Both the position numbers and the translations under genes were made by a program. Of a stretch of 64,000 nt of DNA, positions 1 through 12,511 are shown in pieces; position 1 is the first letter of the stretch, and every line of letters starts with the position of its first letter. The notes under the pieces were generated by a model. It was not told the DNA's origin and searched no databases. It was given only the letters and a program-made list of their open reading frames with translations. The DNA is from Euptelea pleiosperma (Eukaryota; Streptophyta; Magnoliopsida; Ranunculales; Eupteleaceae). The DNA is taken from NCBI GenBank assembly GCA_035048495.1, contig CM068552.1, forward strand, positions 24,554,154 to 24,618,153. The letters run 5' to 3'.

Positions 1-2365
1 GAACAAAATAGCTACTCTAGAAAGCATGAAATATAAGATAGAGAGAGAAAAAAAATTCTATAAAAACTTAGAGAGAGAAAGAGATATAGAGAGAGAAAAT
101 TGAGAGTAGAGATTCTTACCATGGGAGATATCCAACCATAATGAAGATAGTGGGTCGCACTCGTCTTGCAGCACTTGGAGAAGATGATGAGACTTGCAAT
201 CACGAAGGTGGTTGCAAGATGCACCTGGAGGAGAAGGCGAGGAGACTAGCTGTAGTACACCAACAGCCAATGGAAGAACTTTTGGGCCGTGGAGGCATAT
301 TTGATGGGAGCAGCACCGGTGGGTTTGCAACTTGATGGAAGAGGAAGGCAGCACTTCAAATGCTATTTTAGGCGTTGCTGGAGGGTCTCATGACCATGCT
401 GTTGAAGGTGAATCCGTGGAAGAGGTGGCGGCTTGCAGGTGCGTTGGATGACAGGATGAGGGGTGGTAGAGAGGAGCAGCCGAGGCGAGGAGAAGCTACA
501 CCGTTTGGGACTGTAGACAGCAACAAGGGGATCGTGGTGGAGGGATAATGAATGAGAGAGATGGGTTTCAAGGCGATGTGAGAGGGTTGCAGGCTATTAG
601 AGTTGCTCGGTGGTGAAGTTGAGGAGAGGAGAGATCGTAGTTGCATCACTCTAGTCCAGCGGTGTGAGGTGGCGGTGAAGAAAGAGGAGGTTGCTGAACT
701 TTCAGGATCCCAAGAGAGCAAAGATCAGTTGCTGGTTCCTTTGGAGAGGTAGATGGCGGTGCACAGTCAGGTAGAGATGCTCACAGCGTACCCTCCTCTC
801 TTCTTCCCCCTTCTCTTTTCTTTCTCTATTTTTTTTTTTTTCTTTGTTTTGCCGGAGTTGCAGGCCTGCAACTCCGGTAATGGCGGTAATGGAGATTTTT
901 TTTTGAAGCAGGTGGAGTAGATACCGTTTCACAGCAAGGAATTCTTGTTGTTTGAAAATGGACAAAGGAGAAGGGAGAAAATAGAAGTAGATGTAGGGGA
1001 GAAGAGAGCAGGCCGTCAGGTGAAGGGGAACCAGCAGTGATGGAGACGCTAATGGAGCGCTGGCCGGAGTTGCAGGTCCGGCCAACAATGGAGAGGATCC
1101 TCCGCGAGGTGAGAGAGATGAGATGGGGGGTGACGGCCCTTGCCTTCGGCAGCAAAGGGGTGAATGGGAGAGAGAGAGTGGAGAAGACAAATAGCCGGAG
1201 TGCTGCAACTCCGGCGAAATAAGAAAAGAGAAGATGAAGAAGATGAAAGAGAAGATGAAAAAGAAGAGGATGGGGCCAAGGGAAAAGAGGAAGAAGGAGA
1301 AGTAGGTTTTGGGGAAAGGAAGGAGTAGAAAGGAGGGGGATTAGGGTTCAAACGAACCCTTCTCCTTCTCCTTTTAATAAAAAATAAGAAAAATAATAAT
1401 TTTTTTTTTTTAAGTAAAACCCTACTTTTCTTTAGGGAATTTCCCCATTTAATGGACCCCCTATTTTTTAAAATTTAATTGAAATTATTTTGAAATTCAC
1501 GGGATCCACTAAATGGTCGGACAGCGGGTCGATGATGATGGGCCCGGCTACTGGCCCACATGGAATGATGATGTCCATCGTCTCACAAGATGATGTGACA
1601 GACAATCTGATGGCGATCGGATGGATGGTGACTTGATTGGGAACCAGATTGGTAGATCGACGGATCTAGAGAGATCCAACGGTCCGATTGAAGATCCAAC
1701 GGTCAGAAAGCTAAGGGAGATGAGACAGAGCCAATGGGCAGGAGTTCTGGGGTTAGGTCAGTAGATTCGAGGACCGAGAGATGAAGAGAGAGAGAGAATA
1801 AGGAGAGATGAGAGAGAAAATATCAGAAAATGGAGATAAAAGTATTGGCAGAGGGTCTAGAACCCTGGTCTTCACTGTGACCATCCTCACGCTTCTCCAG
1901 TAGAGTAGACTATCATTCCTTGCTGACTCATGTGGCTTTAAACGCTTTGGTCCGTCTCTTGGTCATTGGCTCTCCTGCTCTCTTCGTTCTTTGGGTCGGC
2001 TTTTTGGTCCTCTTATTCAGCCCATATTTGGCCCATATCTTCTAGTTATAGCATGTTGGCTCTTTAAGCTTTGATAATGGGCTTTCCTGATCGATGTGGG
2101 CTCACAAGTCTCGAGAATTGTCCCATCGGGGTTTCCTACGACAGAAGAAGCGCGTAATGAGACTCTATCAGAATGACTTCATGTCTAGACTTCCGAAAAT
2201 ATGTTTAATGCATGCAAATATACCATTTCGTCCAGAAAAGTGTGTTCTACGCAACAAAAGAGACTCTTACATAGAAAAATAGATAAATAGAGCATTTTAA
2301 CGTAGGAAAGTGTGAAAACGCTTAGAAGATAACAGTGGAAAATACGCACTTTTAAGCAAATATCA
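1..2365 (-). mobile_element. Family Y long LTR, partial (left end outside window)
   Basis: Read on the minus strand this starts with TGATATTTGCTTAAAAGTGC at 2365, which matches the start of the Y LTRs at 24715, 47365 and 52701. It runs leftward through a GA-rich stretch (the CT-rich stretch of the plus-strand copies) and leaves the window before its CA end. It contains the Y-family palindromic GTTGCAG/CTGCAAC motif (855-880) and a B-box-like sequence (1854-1864). Long low-complexity reading frames here (for example 702-1208 minus) are Ser/Pro/Leu-rich and look non-coding. The bases just right of it, ACCCT (2366-2370), should be one copy of the target duplication; the other copy is outside. 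It is inserted in the 3' internal region of copia A. Confidence 0.8.
1854..1914 (-). promoter_or_regulatory. tRNA-like module (B-box match) in Y LTR
   Basis: On the minus strand the sequence GGTTCTAGACC is a B-box-like T-arm. About 40 bases upstream lies CTACTGGAGAAGCG, a degraded A-box region. It is the equivalent of the better preserved modules at 47829, 45338, 53161 and 49220. Whether it is active cannot be judged. Confidence 0.45.
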
Positions 2366-3783
2366 ACCCTCTTACATGATTCACTCACTATCTCACACTC
2401 TCTTGGAGATAATCGAACAGATATATTGTAATGGCTTTTGTTCTGTTCCCTGCACATTCTACCAACAATACATACCATGTAATATCACGACAATCAATAG
2501 ATCATATAAAATGCAGTGAGTATAATTATGCACATCACAAGTAGAGAAATTGAAAAAATAATAAAATATTTTTCTCCCCCTAAATATCTCTCCCCTTATC
2601 TCATGTATCAACTTATTTTTACCGCTATGATTTTCCCTACCCCTTTTTGTCACAGATTGACAAAGGTACAAAAATATAAGTAAATAATAAGCATACAATG
2701 AAGATTATCATGAGAAACAAGTGCAATATATACGTCCATAACCAGTCAATTAACATTAAGCAACAAATTATAGTAGATCTTGAAGTAAATACTGAGCTTT
2801 GGAAAGTCGTGACTGGAATATGAATTGGTTGGGATAAAATTATTTTAAGAAGCAAAATTTTTTTTATTAAAACATGTTTGATTAATACTGACAGAGATTA
2901 ACATAAAATACAGAACTTGTGAAAGTTATAATTTCAACTAGATCAAGATATATATATATATATAGAAATTCTTATTCGTCAGTTTAATAAAAAATATTTA
3001 GTCAAAGAAAGTAATAAAATCATCGCTCTTGAGAACCAGTATAAGATAAAATGCTGAAATCAGAATCGACACAAGATAGAATAATTAATTTCAGTAATAT
3101 TCTAGATATCAAATTCTAGAAATCCTGGAGGTATCCTATATCCATATATGAAATCCTCATTAGAGCTATTAAGGGTTCTCACATACGCTCATGTATATGG
3201 GTATTTGCTGATGGATAAGAATTTTTCTAACAAATTGGCTGTCTTTTACACTCTTTTTATTCACTTTGAATATATGTAGCTTTCACTCTCCATGTAGGTA
3301 GCCCTTTTCTACAGTAATAAGAATCAGATTTCAATTTCGAACAAGGCCATACATATGGCATACACTCTAACTTGAGTGGAGGTAGTTGTTTCCTTAATAT
3401 AATAACTCTCATTGGGAAGCCAACAGTCGACTATAGTGCAGTTTCGAAATCAACTGAAGGCAGAAACACTACTAATTTGAAGTCATATCTAGTAGAAGTT
3501 TATTCCTTATTCCTGGAATAAGATCTAGAAATAATACTGAAATCATATCTATTTATGAAGAAAAATCAGTCAGTGTGTAGTATGTGAGACTTATGATTGC
3601 AAGAGATAATTTTAACCACTGACAAAGACTAGATATAAATGAATAATCATTACAAACATAGAAAATATATATATCACCATGATATGATATTGATGAACTC
3701 ATGACAAGTCAGTAATTTGAGTATTCGAAATCAGTTTTAATCAAATAGATTATTATGAAAGCAAAGAAATACAAACTACAAAA
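2366..3783 (-). mobile_element. Copia A 3' untranslated internal region
   Basis: This is the non-coding stretch between the pol end (3784) and the 3' LTR, which lies outside the window beyond the Y insertion. It shares blocks with the matching region of copia B. Examples are TTTTTGTCACA..TTGACAAAGG (2645-2668 and 11470-11490), a TCTCCCCCTAAAT motif (2572 and 11433), and the block around 3440-3520, which matches 12340-12415. I see no gene here. The short reading frames at 2185-2855 are AT-rich chance ORFs. It contains a (TA)n run at 2949-2964. Confidence 0.7.
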
Positions 3784-6700
3784 TCAATCAATCAAACTAA
3801 TACCGATAGATTTATGAAGAAATTCGAATCTAACGACATCAAGAGGTTTTGTAAAAATATCCGCTAATTGATTTTCAGTTACGACGTTCTCCAAAGTGAT
3901 AATTTTTTCTTCAACAAGATCTCTTATAAAATGATGACGAATGTCAATATGTTTAGTTCTAGAGTATTGAACAGGATTTTTCGATATATTTATCACACTT
4001 GTATTATCACAATATATGGTCATCAATCCTTGATTGATCCCATAATAAGTCAACATCTGCTTCATCCATAGCGGTTGAGTACCACAGCTCCTAGCTACAA
4101 TATACTCGGCTTCAGCAATAGATAAAGAAATACAGTTCTGTTTCTTGCTTTGTCAACTAACTAGGTTGTTCCCAACATAAAAACACCCACCATTGGTGCT
4201 TTTTCTATCATCAACATTTCCAGCCCAATCAGCATCAGAATATCCTGCAAGTTCTACAGTAGTATCAAATGAATACTAGAGACCATATCCCACAGTTCCA
4301 CTAACATACCTGATGATACGTTTGACTGCAAGAATATGAGATTCTTTGGGATTAGCTTGAAACCTAGCACAAGCACCCACACTAAAAGAAATATCAGGAC
4401 GGCTAGCGGTGAGATAGAGTAAACTTCCTATCATGCTTCTGTATAAGGTCTGGTCAACATCATTTCCTTCAGTGTTTGCTCAGCTTTGTAGTAGTACTCA
4501 TGGGAGTACGATGGTGTTTAGCTGATTCCATACCAAATTTCTTAACTAGGTCTTTAATATATTTGGATTGAGAAATAAAAATTCCATCATCCAACTATTT
4601 CACTTGAAGACCCAGAAAATAACTTAGTTCACCAACCATACTCATTTCAAATTCTTTTTTCATTTGTTCTGAAAACATATGAGCATGATCAACAGATGTG
4701 GACCCAAAAACTATATCATCAACATAGATTTGAGCAATCACATAAATTCCCTGAATAGTTTTAACAAATAATGTCTTGTCCACTTCTCCTCTAATGAAAT
4801 CTTGATGAAGCAGAAAAGTGGTCAATCTCTCATACCAAGCCCTGGGGGTTTGTTTTAAACCATATAAGGCCTTTTTTGAGACGATAAACTTGATCAAAAA
4901 ATTTTGGATCCTCAAACCCTTTGGGTTGTTCCACATAAACTTCTTCTTGAAGAACACCATTCAAGAAGGTACTCTTGACATCCATCTGAAAAAGTTTAAA
5001 TTTAAGATGACATGCAATAGCAAGCAGAATACGAATGGATTTCAATCTAGCAACAGGAGCAAAAGTTTCATCAAAATCAATGCCTTCAATTTGAGTATAG
5101 CCTTGAGCTACAAGTTTGGCTTTGTTTCTGACAACTGTTCCATTTTCATCTGATTTATTTTTGAAAATCCATTTTATGCCTATAACATTAGTATCTTTAG
5201 GTCTGGGCACTAAATACCAAACATCATTTCTAGTAAATTGACTTAGTTCCTCCTGCATGGCACTAATCCAATTTTCATCAGTAAAAGCTTCAGAAATATT
5301 TTTTGGTTCAATCTGAGACGTATAACACACAAAGTTAATAACATTTTCAATTTGTCTTTTAGTTTGAACTCTACTCCCTGCCTCACCAATGATATCAACA
5401 CTAGGATAATTTTTCTTAACCCACAAGGGAGGAGATTTATCAGCAAGAGAATCACTAGAAGATGAAGTAGCATGAATGTCACCAATACTTTGACAGATAT
5501 CATCACAGTTGTCATCTTGTGAGGAGTTTTCTTCAATATTCAAATCATCAATGACCACATTAATAGACTCCATTATCGTTTTAGTTCTTTGATTGAAAAC
5601 CCGATAAGCTCTACTATTAGTGGAATAACCCAGAAAAATTCCTTCATCTCCTCTTTTGTCAAATTTTCCCAGAGATTCTCTAACTCTAAGAATGTAGCAT
5701 TTGTTCCCAAAAACCTTGAAATATTTGATATTAGGTTTTTTACTCGACCAGATTTCATAAGGAGTGTTCAAAGTTCTTGGTCTCAAATAAACTCAATTGA
5801 GAGCATAACAAGCAGTGTTCACTGCTTCTGCCCATAAATTTGGGGTAAGTTTTTGTTGTGAAGCATTACCCGGGCCATTTCCTGAATCACCCTATTCTTT
5901 CTTTCCACCACTCCATTCTGCTGTGGTGTAATGGGTGCAAAAAATTCATGCTTAATGCTAATAGCATCACAGTACTCAGTGAGACGATAATCTTCAAATT
6001 CTCCTCCATGATCAGTACGAATCCTGACTATATTGTAGCTTTTTTCATTATGTATTTTTTGGCATTTTTTTACATTCTTCAAAAGCATCTGATTTCTCTC
6101 TAAGAAAAATAATCCAAGTCAATCTAGAGTAATCATCTACCATGACCAGAATATATCTTTTACCTCCCAAACTTTCAGTCCTCATTGGACCCATAAGATC
6201 CATGTGAATCAGATCAAGCACTTTGGAGGTAGCACAATAATTTCCCTTTTTGTGAGAGCTTTTTATTTGTTTACCGATTTGGCAAGCTCCACAAATAGTG
6301 CCCATAGGTTTTTCCAATTTGGGCACACCTCTCACTAATTCTTTGTTAGTGATTTTAACTGGGTCCTTTTGGTTCATGTGACCTAGTCTTTGGTGCCATA
6401 AGTCAAAATCATTTAATTTGGCAGAATTACAGATGATCTTGGGATTTCTACCAATTATAATAGTTTTTAGAGGTTCTTGAACCTCTCATAACACATTTGC
6501 CAGATTCATCAATAACATCACATCATTGGCTTGTGAATTTAACTGTATGATTATTATCACAAATTTGACTTATGCTAAGAAGATTTGCTTTAAGTCCTTC
6601 AACACAAAGAACATTATCAAGTTTAGGAATACCTAGAGCTTGAATACTTCCCCGACCAATGACCTTGGCCATACTTCCATCCCCAAAAATAATACTACTA

Positions 6701-6908
6701 TCCTTATGATCTTCAATATGACAAAACATTGACTCGTCTCCAGTCATGTGTCTAGAACAACCACTGTCCATATACCATTTATTGTTTTCTAAAGCTTTAA
6801 AAGCAGAATTAATCATAAGACATTTTTTATCATCTTTTCTCACCCAAATGGTCTTAAATTTTGAAAGTTTTGCTATTTGTTTGGGAATAAATGAATTGTT
6901 CATTCTTT
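3784..6908 (-). pseudogene. pol: Ty1/copia Pol polyprotein, decayed (PR-IN-RT-RNase H), element A
   Basis: The domains lie in copia order on the minus strand. Protease is at 6523-6903, with WYMDSGCSRHMTG containing the DSG triad. GAG-pre-integrase and the start of the integrase core are at 6048-6377 (CGACQIGK, then DLMGPM). The rest of the core is at 5819-6088, with RTDHGGEF and NGVVERKNR carrying the second Asp and the Glu. The integrase C-terminus and RT start are at 4830-5786 ([29 protein letters not shown]). The RT end is at 4595-4960 ([26 protein letters not shown]). RNase H is at 3784-4065 (YCDNTSVINISKNP, TKHIDIRHHFIRD, QLADIFTKPL). A full copia Pol would be one frame; here it is broken by several frameshifts and stops, for example near 5790, 6050, 4830-4960 and across 4066-4594 in the RNase H N-terminus. 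It is therefore a dead copy. The style fits the SIRE/Maximus-Angela side of plant copia, but the lineage is an inference. Confidence 0.9.
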
Positions 6909-7043
6909 TGTCGTTTCTAGATCATTGATTCTTAGCAACATGACTATCAAACAAAGTTTTTCTTAATTCAAAAATTTTAGAAATTTCTCTCTTTAGTTCA
7001 TTAGATTTCATGTATAACCCACTTAGCCTAGAATTATAATGAC

Positions 7044-7453
7044 TTACTTTTCAGTTTGTTTGAACTTTGTTGTCATACATTTTCCTGTAGGATATGTGGG
7101 TCTCATATTATTCTTATGAGAGCAAAGATGAGAATTAAAATTCTTGAATTTAGCAATATCATTCTTGTTTGTCAATTGATTTTTTAAGGACTTTTTGAAC
7201 TCTTTTTCCAACACATTATTTTTCATTAGAAGCGATTTCTTTTCTTCTTCCCACTATTTCCTTTCATCAGTGAGTTCAATATTTGCTAGTTCCAATTACA
7301 CATTTTTACAAATCTAATTTCTCCATTTGCAAAAATAAATCTTTATTTTCTTTAGTCAATCTCAGACTGTCTAAATATAGTTTCTCATAAGCTATATTCA
7401 AACAATCTTCAGACAATGGAGTTTTGGATGTATTTCCACTTTCTTTTTGCATT
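7044..7453 (-). pseudogene. gag: Copia A Gag remnant (C-terminal coiled-coil part)
   Basis: Minus-strand frames from 7453 leftward begin MQKESGNTSKTPLSED and continue with Leu/Lys/Glu-rich heptad-like segments (YEKLYLDSLRLTKENKDLFL; then the 60-aa frame 7044-7226, rich in Lys and Asn). Such coiled coils occur at the Gag C-terminus of SIRE-like copia elements. No UBN2 domain or CCHC knuckle is found between here and the PBS at 7531. The N-terminal and central Gag are therefore deleted and the PBS lies less than 100 bases from the remnant. Several stops interrupt the frame. Confidence 0.5.
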
Positions 7454-7530
7454 TTGACAATATTAATGAAAATGGACTGGTTTCTCAGGAATCTAAATTC
7501 AGGTGATTAAAACTTTATTAGAAATACCTA

Positions 7531-7541
7531 CTCTGATACCA
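7531..7541 (-). other. Copia A primer-binding site (initiator-Met tRNA type)
   Basis: The minus strand reads TGGTATCAGAG, the usual plant copia PBS complementary to the 3' end of initiator-Met tRNA. It lies 2 bases inside the 5' LTR edge at 7544. Confidence 0.85.
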
Positions 7542-7543
7542 AT

Positions 7544-9179
7544 TGAAATTCCACCGGTCCGTTCTCTTTAACTCAATATACCTAGAAGGGGGGTTGATTA
7601 GGTATTTAAAATTAAATATACCTATATAGTTTTACTGGTCTATGGTATGGGGATAAAATCTCATGCCTTGGTTGTTTGAAAAAGGATTATCACAATCGAC
7701 TCAAATCAAATATACATCCGTGGTATATTATCTTTTTGTCGTTTGATCTAATCAGGATAGAATGCGGAACACAAACAAACAATCACACAAGACAAGATAT
7801 TTTTATGTGGAAACCTTAGCCAAGGAAAAATCACGGGACTACATCCAGACGAAAAGTATCACTAACTGAAAAGTTAAACGAAACAAAGGTTACCTATGCA
7901 GCACCGTTGCAAATACAGCATCCAACCTTAACCAAGGCCCACTGCCGATGCATCCACGTCCTTTGAATCAATGCCATGAATCCACGCGCGCCCTTCCAGC
8001 TAAGAAGCCTTATCCGCTTGTTCAGTTTGGTACACCCCAAACCTACCTTCGACCGGCTCCTCCAATCTTAATTCTCGACACTCCTGCCTTTATAGAAGGT
8101 GAATGATTCAGTACACCCTGAACCCCAAGTTGCTCAAAAGGTGTTTGAGTCACACTGGTACTCTCAGGCTTACTAGGTTGAATATAGAAGTAGAAAACCT
8201 AGGCTGAGTAAAGATCAAGCTCTTGGCTTTGATCGATAAGTGAACAAGCTCACAAGATGTGAATGAAAACAAGCTTCTTGCTCTTCGAATTGACACTCTA
8301 GTAAATATAGCATTTGCTTTTCTCTTTTAAAGATTGAGTCACTCTGTGTCTCTGTGTGTGTTTAGAGAAGGCATAGAAGGGTTCTATTTATAGAATTCCA
8401 AGACCCTGAGTCGTGTGGAACGTAGGATAATGGAACCATGAATTTCGAATCTGAGAAAACTGATTCTGTTCAAGGTCCAATCGATTGTACACTTGGTCCA
8501 ATCGATTGGGGACAAGTGTCCAATCGATTGGGCTCAATAAGTTTTCTATTCCGAAGGCACCAATCGATTGCACAGGGTTCTCCAATCGATTTGACATTTA
8601 TAACTTTCTGTCCCGAAGGCTCCAATCGATTACCTAGAGTCTCCAATCGATTGTACACAAAAAGATTTCTTTCTCGAAGGCTCCAATCGATTACACAGTG
8701 TCTCCAATCGATTGTACTCAATTATGTTTCTGCCTCGTAGTTTCCAATCGATTACAGAGTGTCTCCAATCGATTGTACTCAATTATGTTTCTGCCTCGTA
8801 GCCTCCAATCGATTGGGCTATGTCCAATCGATTGGACTTTCCCACTAGTCAATAAAATTGACTATGACTTGGGTCTGTCCAATGACTAAGTCTGACCATT
8901 ATGTTTTATTCATTTTAATCAACTCCTATGCCCACTAAGTCACTTACCTTTCTAATCAAGCGTACACGATCATTAACTGACAAATCAACAATTATTCAGA
9001 TGACCCCTGTCATCAACCGTCTGATTCTTGCTGTCTCTGTCTTTTAGTCTTCACGTAGTTGGCGAAGTATGTGTACCACGACATCTTCACGCTACACTTG
9101 TGCTCGTAGGAACAGTTACAAGAATGTTTTTATGTTAAACGGAATCTTTGCCAAATTGAATATGAAAATATTCCTTACA
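7544..9179 (-). repeat. Copia A 5' LTR (LTR-A)
   Basis: This 1,636-bp LTR runs, on the plus strand, from TGAAATTCCACC to CCTTACA. It is identified as the 5' LTR because the PBS abuts its left edge. The same LTR family recurs as the solo copy 12517-17701. It holds about 13 copies of the palindrome CAATCGATTG or close variants between 8478 and 8840. The 5 bases beyond its right edge, ATCAT, are the expected target duplication; the partner lies outside the window. Confidence 0.85.
8478..8840. repeat. Cluster of CCAATCGATTG palindromes in LTR-A
   Basis: About 13 copies of TCCAATCGATT(G/A) are spaced roughly 20-45 bp apart, separated by short sequences such as CTCGAAGGC and ACACAG. The core CAATCGATTG is a perfect 10-bp palindrome. 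Fewer and more degraded copies lie in the related LTR-B (10690-10850 and 20835-20960) and in the solo LTR-A (13441-13690). Confidence 0.85.
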
Positions 9180-9842
9180 ATCATGGCATCTTTTGCTATC
9201 GGCATTCTGATCTCTCATTGGGCCACCCAAGTTAGATTAAATGGCTAAAATCATCACTAGAAGGCCAGAGATCTAGTACCTCTCTATGCTAAGAAGGCTG
9301 GCCCATTTCACAATCCCACGTAAATCAAATCTCTCCCATTTCTAGGTTTCAGGTACTAAACTCTGCTTTATACTTTTCTCTCTTCGATCTGATCTAGGGT
9401 TTGAAGTTTCTGATCTATGTTAGATTAGATCCACACAGTGAATCTATGTTGATTTCAAAATTAATTAGATTTGAATTCCTTACTTTGTGATGAGATCTTG
9501 TTGAATTCTTTCTGGTTTCAGCGAAACCCTATTGGTACTTCAATCTCCCCTTCTGAATATCAACGTGGATATCAACCTCCCAAAAAATCAGTCCATTCCA
9601 ATATTTGTAGCCATATGAAAAGTGGATCACAAGTTTAAGTTTTTCAAATCATCCATTTTCAACAAGAGACAACCGTAACAGTGAGTCTACTATCATGAGA
9701 CCTCAATCCATGGCACAATTGCAAGAATACCGAGGTCAAAAGTTCAAGCATATGTCTTGATATTTCAAATGGAAAGAATGGAAGCGAAAAAATGAAGAGG
9801 TTGGCAGTGATGATGACAACATGAGGCGAAGATAAAGATCTG
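9180..9842. other. Non-repetitive-looking island, left part
   Basis: This stretch lies between LTR-A and LTR-B and matches no other part of the window. It contains a pyrimidine-rich, 5'-UTR-like segment with splice-acceptor-like CTTTCTGGTTTCAG (9509-9522), followed by GGTACTTCAATC. No reading frame over 60 codons is seen. The final part (9770-9842) could encode a short charged peptide, but there are stops. Copia B inserted at its right end; the continuation is at 21296. It may be old host DNA or an unrecognised element. Confidence 0.35.
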
Positions 9843-11152
9843 TGAAAAATCCGTGTATACAGATTAACAGGACCTAGAGGGGGTGAATAGGTTCGATTTA
9901 AATTAATTACAAATTAAAAATTTAGCAACATATTCAATTCTATTCGGTCGGTGATCTGGGATCTATCGCATGCAATTTGTAAGCGGAAGCAAATAGATTG
10001 GTCTAACCAGATTTAATTTAAATATACCAGAGATATATTTTTTTACAAATCTGTTCAGCCAATAACACAATAAAATCAATCAAGCAATAGACACGTGATT
10101 TTTACGAGGAAAACTCAACTGGGAAAAACCTTGAGACAACGTCTAGTCGAAATCACAATAGAAGACAGAGATACAGACATTTACCCATACTACGACTCAC
10201 AACTGAATTCAACTTCACACGAGCTCCAACCGCCGATTTACCACATCGCCTTATATCTTCATGTTTCGAACCGCATGAAATGCCTTCAGGGTTTGATCTC
10301 GAATCACTGCCAACTCGATCTACACAGGAATTCACACCGAATCCACACAGTGGGGCAACTAACAAAAAGGTAATATGATAAACCAATGTGTTTAATCTGT
10401 CATAGAAGAACTAAATTCAACCATGAAGAGATCAACACTCTCCTTCAATCAAGATCAAAAGAATAAAACTTACTTGATCAAGATCTTGAGCATCCAACAA
10501 CAAAACTTAAGCTTTAATCAACAATAGAAGCTTTTAGATCTCTAGGTTTTCTCCTATGCTTTAGATGGGCTTGATGGCTTAGGTTTTCAACCTAAAATAT
10601 TATATTTATAGCAAAGCAAGAGTCCTAAAACAATAGCAACTAATGGAGAACAATTCAGATAATTTTGGAGTTTTAAAAACCCATCATTCGTCGATCCAAT
10701 CGATTGGATATAACACAAAAATATTATTTTTTATTTGGGCAAGTCCAATCGATTGTACTCAGGGTCTAATCGATTGTACTCGTGGTCCAATCGATTAGAC
10801 ATGGTCCAATGGATTGGACTTTTTAGCATATCAATTGGACTTTCCAAAAGTTGTCTAATATGCCCCAAATTGCTCTGAAAGGTTCCCTTCCTATTATGAC
10901 TTAATTTTTAATGATTTTAAGAATTCTCAACCCTATTTCTATGGTATCTAAGTCACTTACCAACCTAATGGTGTGTTGATCAGTTGAAGCTTTGAATCTT
11001 CTGATGTATGACACTTCTGATATTCTGTCAAGCAGTCTTCAGTGATGAAATCATACTTAACCAATCGACTCATAACTACCCACACACTAGGAAGGTTACC
11101 AACACATGTTTTGTCATACAGAATTAGCCAACACAAAAATCTAGACCTTACA
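9843..11152 (-). repeat. Copia B 3' LTR (LTR-B)
   Basis: On the plus strand it runs from TGAAAAATCC to GACCTTACA (1,310 bp). The matching 5' copy is at 20021-21290. It contains scattered CAATCGATTG palindromes at 10690-10850. The polypurine tract AAAGGAGGAGAT of the minus strand abuts it at 11153-11164. It is related in layout to LTR-A (CGCATGCA block, palindromes) but clearly a separate family. Confidence 0.85.
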
Positions 11153-12511
11153 ATCTCCTCCTTTGACAATTTCGTAACAAAAACATAATATGACATATAA
11201 AGGTAAATGAATAAACATTACAAAGCCCTTCCCTTTACATATAATCACTTTCACTCACTGAACAAGACAAAACTAATCTCTCCTATTAACTTGATGTTTT
11301 TCTCAACCTGTCACCTGTACAATCACAATCAACACATACCAAAAAATATCATCCTAATAAAATATAATCAATTAAATACATGTGCAGTGGTGAATGAGTA
11401 ATATGCAATTCTATAGGAGAACAAACACTTTCTCCCCCTAAATGTCATCACAATTTCTCTCCCTTTTTGTCACAAATTGACAAAGGGTATAAAACATACT
11501 CCAGAAGATAATCAATAAACGAACAGATCAACACTCAAATCAATAGACATGATCATAAATCAACATAAGTATCTCAAACTCAAGAATCATATTGAAATGC
11601 ACACTTAATCCTAAAATGCATGAAATGCATCTAACAATGATAGCATATAGTGGTAAAATACTCCTCTATCAAGCGGACTCAGGAAAATCGTAAATAGTAA
11701 GAACTGATGCAATCCCATTTGAAATAGAAATACGAGTTAAATGCAAGCATTTAGAGTTTTTGGTTGATAGGTACTGACAACTATAGTTCCTAGAATGTTG
11801 GACTATTTATTCAGTTCAATCTTGAAAAGTTCAAATGCAGTCAATCTAGTCCATTTGTCATTAAGAGTCAGAGGTATTAATTCACTTTAGATAGATTTTC
11901 AAATTTTAATTCTTGTGTGTATTGTTATCTGACTTATCACTAAATAAGGTACAAAGTAAGATATCTAGTCAACACTATCCTGTATCCAGATATGAAATCC
12001 TCATTAGAGTTAAGGGTTCTCACATTTTACTATTTTTACACGTGTATTTGTCAATGTGAATTCACATTAATCTTTTAGCAAACATGACTTTTTACACAAG
12101 TGCATATAATTTAAACTTTGATTTTCTTTTTCTCATCTTTAACCAAGTTCTATTTTTCACTTGTTCTGATGGAAAATTTTATCATGTCTAAATATAGGTA
12201 TCCCTTTACTGCAGCAATCAGTAATCAGAAATATTTTATAATTGGGGCCATACAGTTGGCTTTCACTCTAGCTTAGAAAATTTTCTAGCCATGGAGAAAT
12301 TTTCACTCAAGGTAGCCAACAATTGATTATAGTGTTGTTTCGAAATCAACTGAGGGCATGATTACTACTAATTTGAAGTCATAACTAGTAAATGTTTATT
12401 CCTTATTCCTGAAAATGGTACTAGGTTTATTCCATCAATCAAACCTAGTCTTAACTAGTGTCAGTTAGTGTGCATGTAAAAGTACAAGTAAAAAACTATG
12501 AATTTCCACTA
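11153..12511 (-). mobile_element. Copia B polypurine tract and 3' non-coding region
   Basis: It begins (minus strand) with the polypurine tract next to the 3' LTR and continues as AT-rich non-coding DNA homologous to copia A 2366-3783. Shared blocks are TCTCCCCCTAAATGTCATC (11433), TTTTTGTCACAAATTGAC (11466) and CGAAATCAACTGAGGGCA (12342). I see no gene. Confidence 0.7.

Noticed and set aside
702..1351. 168-aa and 100-aa minus-strand frames
   Set aside because: Ser/Pro/Leu-rich translations of a CT/GA-rich LTR tract, with no domain and no conservation of frame among Y copies.
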